Of a stretch of DNA of 64,000 nt, positions 25,901 through 37,900 are shown in pieces. The number at the start of each line of letters is the position of its first letter. Within the stretch, counting starts at the first letter, position 1. The DNA comes from Agapetus fuscipes (lineage: Eukaryota; Arthropoda; Insecta; Trichoptera; Glossosomatidae). The DNA is taken from the NCBI GenBank assembly GCA_951799405.1, contig OX637359.1, positions 6,940,201 through 7,004,200 on the forward strand. The letters run 5' to 3'. The notes below the pieces were generated by a model. The model was not told where the DNA came from. It worked only from the letters and a program-made list of their open reading frames with translations, and made no database searches. A program made the position numbers and the translations under genes.

Positions 25901-28900
25901 GTGGAGTACATCACCAGCGGGCGGGGCGTGCTCACTGACCCTGTCTACCCTGAAATTATCAAAATGGTAACACAATCATCAAAAATTTTGAAGAAAAAAT
26001 AAAGAGAGCGCCATTGTGTGTGTCACACCTCAAGGGCCCTCTCCGATCACGGATAAGACTTTTTAAAAAGATGTGTCTTGAGTGCTCCACAAAATACACC
26101 CACACATTTTTTGTGAAGAGGAATGCAATTCACCAACCTATTCTGCCTGGCCAGAAACAGGTATTAATATCATCAATTAATAATTCATTATTGTTTATAT
26201 TAATGAATTATTAATTAATAATTACCCAATACCATCTGTTGAACCAGAGTCAAAGTTAAAGTCAAGTGACCCAAGCGGGGATCGAACCAACGTTATTCTA
26301 TTCCAAATACGCTAGAAAGAACAGCCACTTGGCCCCCTCGGCCATAACACCGACTTGTGGAGTTCTTCACTCCGGGTGGCAGTCTGTTCCACTCCACCGG
26401 ACACGCAACACGTAAAAAACGGTCTCCAAAATTTGTACGCATCTGACGGAGCTGCTGAATCAAATTGTCCTCACTATCTCCCGCAGAACTAAGTGTCTGC
26501 CTCCTCCAACCCATCTCAACAGGCGGAATCATGTCAGTCAGATAAGGTGGCGTCAAGCCATTGACGGCTTTATATACCATCAGACAAACATGGTATTGGT
26601 AGACTTTGTATTATATCCAATTTGAATAATACTTTTATTTAAACAATTGTATTGTTTGTTCAGATATCAGCCAACATGTTTCGCACGCTGCCGCCGAGCG
26701 AAAACCCGGACTTTGACCCGGAGGAGGACGACCCCACGCTGGAGGCGTCGTGGCCGCACCTGCAGCTGGTGTACGAGTTCTTCCTGCGCTTCATCGAGTC
26801 CACCGACTTCCAGCCCACCATCGCCAAGAAAGTCATCGACCAGAAGTTTGTCTTACAGGTGACCACCTCATTCATCCTATTGTTGTGATTTTACTGGGGT
26901 TCTCTTTTAATAAACTGCAATTATTTATTTTAGCAAAATTTATTTTACACGGTTTGGTTCACAATTTACAATACTTGATAATCTCTGCGTATATTGGTTT
27001 CACGACAAAATGCTCCGAGCGACTACTCTGCTGCTGCCCCATTGCAGTCCCTTTATATAGGTACAACAGAGACCTATCTTGCATATTCCAGATTATTCGA
27101 TCTCTGTTCTAGATTACTCTAGACGGCTGTTTCACTATCATGATGGATTATACCAGGGGCCTGTATTTTCAACGTACAAGTTGACAAGTTACAATTTACA
27201 AGTAACAAGCCTTGTAACTAACAAGTTACAATTACTAGTGTATTTCTAACATTCCATTTTCATGGGTATTTCTGTTTTTTACAAGTTTATCGTTTTACAA
27301 GTCTGCAATAACGATTTTACAAGTTTTGGTAACATCACTATGAAAAAAAAAACTTTGCTCTATGCTGTGCACATTTTGAGGTTATGTTATTGTGTTGATA
27401 TAACTATATGGGACATACGAGGTACCCTACAACTATATGCAGACGATACCATCATTCGCAAACGAAAGAAGAACTTGAAAATTTAATGCAAAGAGACGTT
27501 TCACTTCTTGCTAATTGGTGAGGCGAAGTACAAAGCGGTACAAAGTTTGAAATACTGTATGCGTGCTGTGGGAGCGTTTGGTAGTTTAAAGTTACCATGT
27601 TTATTTTGCACGTAAATGTAAAAATGATGGACTCAGGATTTGCAAAAGGACAATCAGACAATGTTCCTACTATAAATGAAGAGATGTTAAGTGTGTTTTT
27701 CACGGATAATCCTGATTTCTGCTACGCGGAACTTCGCGGTGTCAAAGTGAACCGGTAAGTTTGTCAATTTCTATGACCCTTAGTTTCAAGGATTGATTGT
27801 TGTGTGGCTTTAAATAGTTTTATTTTACACTTTAATCATATAGCTTAGGAGTTGTAAAAACTTTTATACGAATAGAATCGTAGCCAATCGGAATTTAGAA
27901 CTTTTTTATAGGCGGGTAAACGTCACACTTGTATGGGACACCAGTCATTAGCAACCAATAACAAAGTATTTATTTTCCTTTTCTTTAGCAACCCGGCCGT
28001 GATAAGGCACATTTTTTTCTATGCCAATTCACGTGCGGTCCTCATTGTGATAAAAAAGGGCAAGCTAAACCCTAACCTCACATTAGGATAATAGGTTTTT
28101 TTGATAGGATTGAAGTAAATTCAAATCTTTTAACTCTTGCCTTCGAAGCAGTGCATATTTTCACTCAAACCTTTCTCTGTTATATGAGTGCCATTTTTTC
28201 ACTGCAGAACACTTCTTTTCAAACTTCAACTATTTTTTCATATTTTTCCTTATAACTCTATGTATTTTTCAGATCTACGAGAGGAGACTACAGCGAGTGC
28301 TGTTGGATATGTGGAAGCTAAAAGGGAGAGTGAATTGTGCGTCACAAAATGTCGGATAACACCCAAACACAAAATCCACAAGAAAGCATACAGAGTGGCT
28401 GCCATCATCAATGAAGCGGAGGAGATTATATTATCATGTCAGGATGAAGACTGTCCTGCATCCCAAGGTACCTTAACGACATGTTTTTATTCAATCACAT
28501 ATAAGTACATATCTCTCATCACCTGATTTGTCGTGGGTGCCTGGTGTCTAGTAAAACAAACAAAAAACGCAACTTAGCTACATATATAGTGTAACTTCTT
28601 GCCGCGTTATCCCCGAAGGGGTCGCATGTGGCGAGTTGAGCCTATTTATTTTTACAGGTAAGGGGGCCGGCCTTACGCCAACCACTTCAGTTGAAGTGGA
28701 GGTTTCCCAGCTCCCGAGAGTGCTGGTATTCATTTCTTGTGAAGGCTGAGTAAACCTTGCCGGTATTTTATTTGGGGTTTGAAATAAACACCGAAACGGG
28801 AAATCATTACTGATAGTGCTAGAATAAAATTAAGAATCATAAAAATTTAAGATTCCTTGAATATTTCATTTTGTGCATGAGTAAGGTAGGCACGTATACT

Positions 28901-31900
28901 GATAGATGAAATGTTGAGAACCATATTATCTTGCTTGGGGTAATAGGGTCCGCACTTGAATTGAGATAATTGTGACGTCAGATGATCGAGTTGCGGGATA
29001 CTTGTCATTCCTGCTTGAATCATTAGTCAATATATTCATTTATTAAGATTTTTTGTTACAGGTGGCTGTACGCAGTTGTTTTTTTATACTGGCTGTACCG
29101 CAGAAGTATTGAGCCCAGCAGAACCTCTGTTGAATGCTCCTGGAAAAGACCAGTAATGGCGGGCACCGGAACCACCATTCCGTACATAAAAGCAGCTGAC
29201 TTCGGGAATTGGGGGCATCGGCCTGAAGGAGATGGCTCATTTTTAAAAGATGTATTTAAGTCTAGGCGCACACTAGACGACAGGCGACAGCGACAGTTCG
29301 ACGACTTGTCGTGGCGACAGGCTGCGGCCGACAGTTTTCAAACACTTTGTTCAAAGCTCCGCACACTTGGCGTCTGAGACGCCGAGACTCGGCGACTAGC
29401 TGCGGGAGTCGTGCCCGCTCGCTACTTGTTGCCGCGACAGTCGCGCCACCCACACGCACACTAGACAGTCGCAGTATACCTACCCATATACTCTGTGGCA
29501 TGGCTTGCTGCACGACGTCACAACTACAAGTCACGGCGACTGTCGCCGAAACAGCCGCACAGATGTCTAGTCGTGGCGACTAGTCGCGGCGACTTTCGCA
29601 GTGACAAGTCGTCTAGTGTGCGGAGGGTCAAAGAGCAATATGCATTGCAAAAGTTCTATGCTTATAATTGTTTTTACACCAAAAAATAGACACTTCCATT
29701 CATCAAATTCAGTAACTATATGCCATTGTGTACTGCCATTTTCAGATGGTTGTAGGTAACTATCATTGTTAACTTGTTACAACTATCGTTGTAGACTTGT
29801 ACCTTCTTGAAATAAAAAGTGAAAGTTGAATTTGTAAAATATTTTTTTATTGATTTCTTTCATTTATTTAATCACATATTTATTTCAGCCGAGCAAGCAA
29901 ATAGTATGTACATCAAGGCCGTAGCCAGGGGGGGATCAAGGGGGATTGATCCCCCCCCCCGAAATAAAAAAAAAAGATATTCATTTTAGACTTTTAATAA
30001 GTATTCATGAGACTGCAGCTATTATCTACAGTCTGCCCGTCTCACTTTGTTGTTATACACAACATTTCCAAATATTCACTGTAACTGTAACTCTGTCGCC
30101 ATTCCGCTAGGGGTGGCCAGAGCCTCTGCAGAGTTGCCTCCATTTTTTCCTATCCTTACATACCTCTTTCAATTCATTCATATCCATCACCTTTTTCATG
30201 CATTTTCTTCTTTTACGCTCACTTTGTATGTCCCATTCTTTCACAATCTCCTCAATCTGATCACTCCATACTTTTCTCGGTCGTCCCTTCCCTCTTTTTC
30301 CTTTCACACTTTCTTTGTATACATACTTTGTCAGTCTATCATCATTCATTCTTTCCACATGCCCAAACCATCTCATCACATTCTTTTGTACCTTTTACAA
30401 ACTTTTAAAAATCATGGCGACACTGCCTGTTTCTACATGTACTCCTGAGAGGACTTTCTCTTATCTGAAACGCCTCAAAACTTATTTGAGAAACTCCACA
30501 GGCCAACAGATCCACAGGTTTGGCGTTAATGTCAATCCACCGCAGAATTGACATCGACACCGAGGAGGTAATTGATTTGTTCGCTACAAAGAAAGACTAA
30601 ATTTAATTTTGTAATAACGTATTAATATAATATTTCTGTAATGGTTTTCTAATAAATATGTATGATAAGTAACACCATTTTATTTCTTTTATTAAATTGT
30701 ATGTTTTTCTACTGTTCCACGAAATCAAACACCCCCCCAAATTATTTTTTGGCTACGGCCTTGATGGCCATCAAGAAAAAGCCAAGGTTATGTCTGGGCA
30801 TGCTCGATGACATGTTTAATAATTATATCAACATCAATTTCTGTTTCTAAGTTGACGAACGCGGCAAGCAATCTCCAGGCAAAGTTGACGCCTTGAGGAT
30901 GCAAAGCAGCGATTTCTACAAATCTAGAGAGTATACATACAAGGATGGTAAAGTAAAAGAGCATAACAAATTCTTGAAGAGAATGGCAGGAATTTTCAGG
31001 TATTTTGCTGCAATTTGGGTTGGAATCACTGTCCGGCACATACTCACTGTCTGACTTTTGACTACAGACATCGGATTCAACTGCTGGAAATGCAATGTTA
31101 AGATGGCATTCAGCATCTGCCAGTAAGTGTGGTTGGAGACACATGATGGGTGATGAGGCTCTGTCAACTAATGCAGGAGGGTCTGTAGCAGTTGCCTTAC
31201 TCCTGACGTGCGCCTTCATGTTCACCTGCACATGTTTGTCATGTGCGCTACAGGTGATAGAAGATGCATGCACCTCAGCCGTGGAGGTGGAAGGCCCAGG
31301 AGAAGGCTCACATTTCTTCAGAAATACGAAGTCTTTTTCGGCGATCAGCAGTTCGTCTATGTCGGAATATCAGTTTTCTAACAGTGAAAAATGTGTGGAA
31401 CCCATTGAGGTATATATACGCGGAACCACATAGTCTTTGAGATGTATGCACAGTCCCTATACGGACTTCCGATAAAAATAAAGAGTGATATTATGAAAAA
31501 TAAACATCAAAATGATGGCAATAAAGGCTCATCAAAAGTTCAGTGTAAAGCAAGTTTACAAGTCTACCTAACTCCAAAGCTAGGTAGGCTTGTTAGATTT
31601 TGACAGTTAATAATTAACAATTTTGTAAGACTTTCATTTATGTTCGTAATACACTTGTTAGATTAGGCATTTTTTTTGACGTTTTCTACGATAAAGTAAA
31701 AAAAGTTGTCTATGGATTGTGGACTTGTAATTGTAGCTTGTTCTTTACAAGTTGTGTACTTGTAGTTTCAAAATACACTAGTTACGTCAGATCTGTCAAA
31801 TTTTAACAATTGTGAGCTACAATTGTTAACTTGTACGTTGAAAATACAGGCCCCAGACGTTTTACACACACTACTGTACCTGTACAGGCATACGTAGGTA

Positions 31901-34900
31901 CTTCGAAGTTTGTAGTTCGTAAACATTATCACCATCATACTATATAAGTGCCAGACTGTTCTATGTATGCATGTGCAGTCGCACGTAAGTACTCCAAGTT
32001 TGTAGTACTATTCTTGTTATTCTTGATTCAGATATTTAAATCGGTGTTATTATATTATTATATTATGACCGGTCCGTAGCTCAGTGGTAACACTGCGGAC
32101 TCTGAATGGGAAGGTTGTGGGTTCGATTCCCGGCGGAGCACAAAAAATATACCATTTATATTTTCAAATTTGCTCTTCGCTGGGTTGAAAAATTCATAAA
32201 ACCTTTACCAATGACCGGTCACTTAAGGTCCATCCAGCCTTACAGCAACTGGGTCTTGCTTGAGAATTGGCGCTTTGTAGCGACGACAATCAAGCTCGTA
32301 AAAAGGTCAATAGCTCAATTCGTAGAATGCTTGCATTCCATGCCGAGAGCAAGGGTTCGATCTCAAAGGTTTACTCAGCCTTCACAATAAAATGAGAACC
32401 AGCCCCCCCGGGAGCTGGGAAACCCCCACTTTAACTGAAAGTGGTTGGTGTGAGGCCGGCCCCCTTACCTGTAAAAATAAATAGGTCCCGAAGCGCCACA
32501 TGCGACCCCTTCAGGGATAACGCAGGCAAGAAGTTACACTACATGTGTAGCTTAGTTGCGTTTGTACATCCTCATTTGAGTATGCATCTAAAAAAAATAG
32601 TCTCTAGCTAACATAGTACTACTCTTTGCCTCGACTTAGTTCCGATCTGGAAGAAAGTATGGAGTTTGGGATGCAAATATCGCTCATATAAATAAATAAT
32701 ATTTTTAGTGCTACTTGCATTCCATGCCGTGAGTCCGGGTTTGAATCCCACCAAGTGTGTCAGAAATGATTTCCCGTTTTGGTGTTTATTTCAAACCCCA
32801 AAATAAAATACCCGCAAGGTTTACTCAGCTTTCACAGAAATGAGTACCAGCCCCCTCGGGACCTGGGAAACCCGCACTTCAACTGAAGTGGTTAGCGCAA
32901 GGCCGGCCCCCTTACCTGTAAAAATAAATAGGTTCCACTCGCCACATCTGAAACCCTTAGGAGATTTTGTGGCAAGAAGTTACATTATATGTGTAACTTA
33001 GTTGCGTTTAATGAAAATATGTTGAGAAATTATGCTCCTGGACCCGTAAGTGTCCCTGTTAATGGTTTTTATTTGTTTACAAAAAATGCCTTAAGTTACG
33101 TTGTGCATTAAATAATTAATCTATTAAATCTATTAAAACATCTTAATAATTCTGTGCCTCCTGTGAAAAGTGATACAACTCAAAAATCATCATTTTACAG
33201 GAGAGCAAAAACAAGATTTAAAAAATTCTAATTCATGAACTAAGTGGGCTAGGTTACACATAAGTACCTTATTTTGTAGATAAAAACATTCACTTTCACT
33301 GTGCATTCTAATTTTTATGGTTACTATTATAGTTTACAAATAATTTATTAAACTCTGTCAGTTGTACCTTTTTTTTGCCTGTACTTGTATCATTTATTAC
33401 GTGATAAATGATACAAGTCGAGTTAAATTATATTGCACCTATAAGTTGTCTTTGAGTAAAGTGATACACAAAAAGCTTAATATTTTTTAAATTTAATAAC
33501 TCATAAGATAATGGTCCAGGCAGAATGTTGCTCAAACTAATTATAAAAATACTACCCCAAAGACACAATTGTTGTACTTAAAATAGTAGTATTTTCATAA
33601 TTTACCTGAATCGTATAACTTGGCTAAAATTCCAGTCAAAAATTGGTGTAAAGTGATATAAGTCGAGATGTATCAATATTCACGATAGATTTGTAAAAAA
33701 CAATGTGTGGATCAATTACTAAAAGGGATACAACTTGACTTATATCACTTTTCACGTTTTTTTGCCTAAATCCTGCCAGTTATATTTCCTAAACTATAGC
33801 AGATAGAAGAATGTGAGTACGACCAAAAAATCGCTAATTTTTTTCTGATTATTTCTATGTAAAAATCTCAAAAAGGGTATAACTCGAGTTGTATCACTTT
33901 TCACAGGTGGCACAGAATTTATTTAGTTTAAGGATTTCAATCAAACACTGTTTTATATTTTCACTTTTACAATTATTTATTCTTTAATTTTACTTTCGAT
34001 CTTAGATCATCTTCAGGTATAAAAAAAAAAAAATTATACCTGACGATGATCTAAGATCGAAAACGTTAGTAAAATTAAAGAATAAATAATTGTAAAAGTG
34101 AAAATATAAAACAGTGTTTGATTGAAATCCTTACACTAAATAAATGATTGAATATGAATTTTCAGTGTTAATACACAAACAAGGCAAAATGTAAAACATT
34201 TTACTTCATCTTGATGCCACTTGTCATTTTTATATAATACCCTTTTACATTTCTTCCAAAAAAATAACATTCATCAGCTTATGACCGATCCGTAGTCTAG
34301 TAGTTAACCCTTCTGACTCCTAAATGGAAGGTTGTGGGTTCGAATCCCGGCGGAGCACAAAAAAATATACCATACATATTTTCATATATGCTCTTCGCTG
34401 GGTGAAAAATTCATATACCTTTACCAAAGACCGGTCACCAAAAGTCCATTCAGCCTTACAGCAACTGGATCTTGCTTGAGAATTGGCGCTTTCTACAGCG
34501 ACGACCAAGTTCGCAGAGGGCTCTTGAGGTGTGATACACACAAAAACAGCGCTCACCTAATGAATCATCCTAATATTATTATGCCCGGTGTAACAATGAA
34601 CAACATGATATGAGATATGACTACCTGGATGTGTTACTAAGTACGTATGTGTGTTGTTGTTGTGCAGCTGTTAGACCTGTTTGACTCGGAGGACCCGCGG
34701 GAGCGCGACTTCCTGAAAACGGTGCTGCACCGCATCTACGGCAAGTTCCTGGGCCTGCGGGCCTTCATCCGCAAGCAGATCAACAACATCTTCCTGCGCT
34801 TCGTCTACGAGACGGAGCACTTCAACGGGGTCGGGGAGCTGCTCGAGATCCTCGGGAGGTGAGCCACAACGGCATCTCAACTTTTATCTTATTTTTTATT

Positions 34901-37900
34901 AAATCAAACGGATGTATGTATGGATGTTTGTCTGTATGGGCTGCTTAACCCTTCAACTGCGGGTGACACGCATAGGCGTCAAGTGTCAACTTGCATACAG
35001 TGCGGTTGTCAATCATAGGCGTCATCCAACTTTGAACTTATCCCTGACCTGTGTTAAAAATTCATAATAAAGATAAATAAAGATAATAAGATTAAAGATA
35101 ATAAAGAAATATGTGCTAAACCTTTGTAATTTTTGTTATTGAATAACTAATACATGCGACTGTTCACATAGTTAGAAGTGTTGTCAATGAATGAAGGTAG
35201 AAAGGCATGAAATGTTTTTGAAAATGTGCTTGAAAAAGTATTTTGCACTGGGGGTATTCATATAGCCAGACTATTCAGAAGTGAAAAGGTTAACTAGTGT
35301 TAAAAGTTAGTTAAGTTAGTTAAAAGTTAACTCTGGAGGTCGGTGGGTGGATGAGGAACAATGGCCTAATCTTAAACATGGATAAGACGGAGATACTCTG
35401 GGCAGCCACATCGAGGCGTGACCACCTTCTGGTGAATAGAGTACCACTCTCCATAGGAGGTAAGCTAATCCAGCCTTCTGATTCGGTAAGACTTCTAGGA
35501 GTCTTACTGGATCGTAACCTGACACTGGATAGGCAAATAGATGCCACAATAGCTTCTTCTTTTTTTTCGCTTCGCCAAATAAAGGCAATAAGAAAATGTC
35601 TGCCGTCAGATGCGGTTAAGACCCTGGTGAGTGCGTTTGTGATGTCTCGGATTGACTATTGCTCGACGCTTTATAGTGGTCAGCCGAAGAAACAGTTTAA
35701 TCGCTTTCAATCTGTGTTGAATTCGGCAGCAAGACTCATATTCGGGATTCCCAAATTCGCTCACATCACCCCGCTGTTAAAAAAACTTCATTGGCTTCGT
35801 TTCCCGGAGAGGGTGGTCTTCCGTGTTTGTTTAATGGTATATAAAGCCATCAATGGCTTGGCCCCACCTTATCTGGCTGATATGATTTCACCTGTTGAAA
35901 TGGGTGTTAGGAGGCAGACACTCAGATCTGCGGGTGATGGAGTAGTCAATTTGGTTCAGCCGCGCCGTCAGATTCGTACAAACTTCGGAGACCGCGCTTT
36001 CCGTGTTGCGGGGCCGGTGGAGTGGAACAGACTGCCACCCGGAGTGAAGAACTCCAAATCTGTGGGTGTATTTCGAGGAGCACTCAAGGCACACTTGTTT
36101 AGAAAGTCTTATCCATGATCGGAGAGGGCCCTTGAGGTGTGACACACACAAAAACGGCGCTCTCTTATCATGTGTAATTTAAAATAAATCAGCCTGTTAT
36201 TATTTATTATTATTAGTGAACAGTTTGCGATGAAACTTACATGAGTTATTGTGTACATTCCAACTTAGTCTTCTGTATAAATAAACTGGAGCATTTAAGG
36301 AAATGAGACATATTTAAATCTGCGCTTACAGATTCTGTATATGTACTTACAAAATAAACCAAACCCCACATGAACAATAAACCTTCCAACTCCTGCTGCC
36401 TTTCCCTGGACCGGTGAGACATTGGCAAAAGAGAATATTTTATACTCGGGGTTGGTAAAGCAACATTATCTAAGTTGGTCGATCGCTTACGTTCAATCCC
36501 AAAGGGTGAAAGGGTCAGAAATGATATGCCATTTCGGTCTTTATTTCAAACCCAAAAATCCAAATACCGGTAAGGTTTAAGTATTCGGCCTTCACAAGAA
36601 ATGAGAACCAGAACCAGCTGGGAAGCCCCCACTTCAAGTGAAATAGTTGGCTCAAAGCCAGCCCTCTTGTGAAAAGAAATAGGTTGCACTCGCCACATTT
36701 TTAGAGACAATGCGATAAGAAGTTGCATTAAATCAGTTAACTAATTAAGCTCACAAAATTGTTAATAAGAAAGCACTCAATTCCAATGCGTATTTTGCCA
36801 ATTAATGAAAGATGTGCACTTCCATCTCAAAAATATTGCTATTTTTGAAGTTTGATTTAGATAGAAATGAGATGAGCAAACATTTAGAGCATGTTTACTC
36901 TCATACAGTACTGTGCTGGCTGTATATTCTACTTTGGCCGTGACTCCGTTAATTTGCCACATTCAACCTCTCTGGTGGATGGAAATGAAAATCACAAATA
37001 TTAGCATGTCTTTGAAAAAGGTGTGTCGACATCAAACATCAAATTGCATTATTATTTTTTTCATTATCACCAATTCCATTGATGTTTATAAAGCGTATTT
37101 CTGTTTAATGTAATGTTAGAGTCACTCTCTCGGCAAAATGGTGCTTGCCAACATTCAAGCATTTTGCAACTTTGGTGCCCTGTATTTATGTGAAAAGAAA
37201 TGGGAAACTACCACATTAAAGACCCAATGACAACTCATGAACCAGCAAAATGAACCAATCTTTTTTATGTGCTGTTCTTTCTATGAGGAGCCCAAAGGGA
37301 TTGCGTTGGATAGAGAGAAATGGCACAAAAATGGATGAACGTGGCTGTAAACCAATCCTAGGATTGAAACAGAGGAGGAAGACCCCTTGTGCAAATATTC
37401 TGTTTCTAGTGTCGGTATTTGTGTTGTGTCGTGTATTTTGGATGTCTAGAAAGCAGCCATTATGTTGCAGATCAGATCTACTTTATGTATACATATGCGT
37501 TGATTAATTTTTACTCACATTTAGATGACACTACATTCTACACTAAATATTTAAGGTTTTTCCTTAAAAGCAACTAAGTGCGGGTTGAAATCTAGGTTGT
37601 AACATTCTGGATTTAATATTGGAACGCAGCATGAGGCTTGAAGCCTCCTTGAAAAGCCTTTATGCATCTCTTAACCATGACATTACTGTGACAATCTTGT
37701 ACAAGTGGAAAGTAATAATAGTGTGAGGAAATATTATCTTATTTTGATAAACATTTACTTTTTATATTCTTCAACACTTTCTTTCAGCATTTTACACTTG
37801 TCTTGAGACCTTTATCTTTGTCAAACAAATCAGTCTTACATTTTTCAGGCATTAAGTACATAACATGTGTTTTTATTAGTCGGTTTGAAAAAATAAAAGT

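Larger units (their letters stand above)
27624..29260 (+). pseudogene. Degenerate SWIM-type zinc-finger protein gene (transposon-borne)
   Basis: Three exon-like blocks. 27624-27754: [20 protein letters not shown], then [10 protein letters not shown], donor GTAAGT. 28273-28467: after a TTTTTCAG acceptor, [53 protein letters not shown], donor GTACCT. 29062-29260: after TTACAG, GGC, then in a shifted frame [20 protein letters not shown]. The order fits a family of invertebrate, transposon-associated proteins in which this segment leads into a C..H SWIM finger (GGCKHA-type). Here the finger is broken by frame loss, and the exon 1/2 join is out of frame as written. Family assignment is from memory of the motif pattern and is tentative. 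Confidence 0.5.
27154..31856. mobile_element. 4.7 kb TIR DNA transposon in wdb intron 3
   Basis: A 27-bp left end at 27156-27182 starts GGGGCCTGTATTTTCAACGT and is matched exactly by the inverted right end at 31828-31854. The weaker similarity continues inward for about 90 bp, to a shared ACTAGTGTATTT. CAG lies on both sides if the element is taken as GGGCC...GGCCC, a candidate 3-bp duplication. Both subterminal regions are dense in ACAAGTT/AACTTGT motifs. The interior holds remnants of a spliced plus-strand gene (27624-29260), a minus-strand open region (30788-31345), and later insertions: an RT fragment, SINE C, a GC-rich MITE and a hAT element. The superfamily was not recognised. Confidence 0.75.

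Noticed and set aside
29156..29583. Long overlapping frames on both strands
   Set aside because: They run through the GC-rich MITE made of CGAC/GTCG motifs. The openness is a composition effect.
32067..32140. tRNA-like sequence with good A and B boxes, also at 5098, 18895, 34278, 38036, 59409 and 62155
   Set aside because: Each is followed by the same SINE body and tail, and the acceptor-stem halves do not pair, so these are SINE heads and not tRNA genes.
37250..37507. 85-codon plus-strand frame in wdb intron 4
   Set aside because: No recognisable motif, coding bias or family similarity; consistent with chance.
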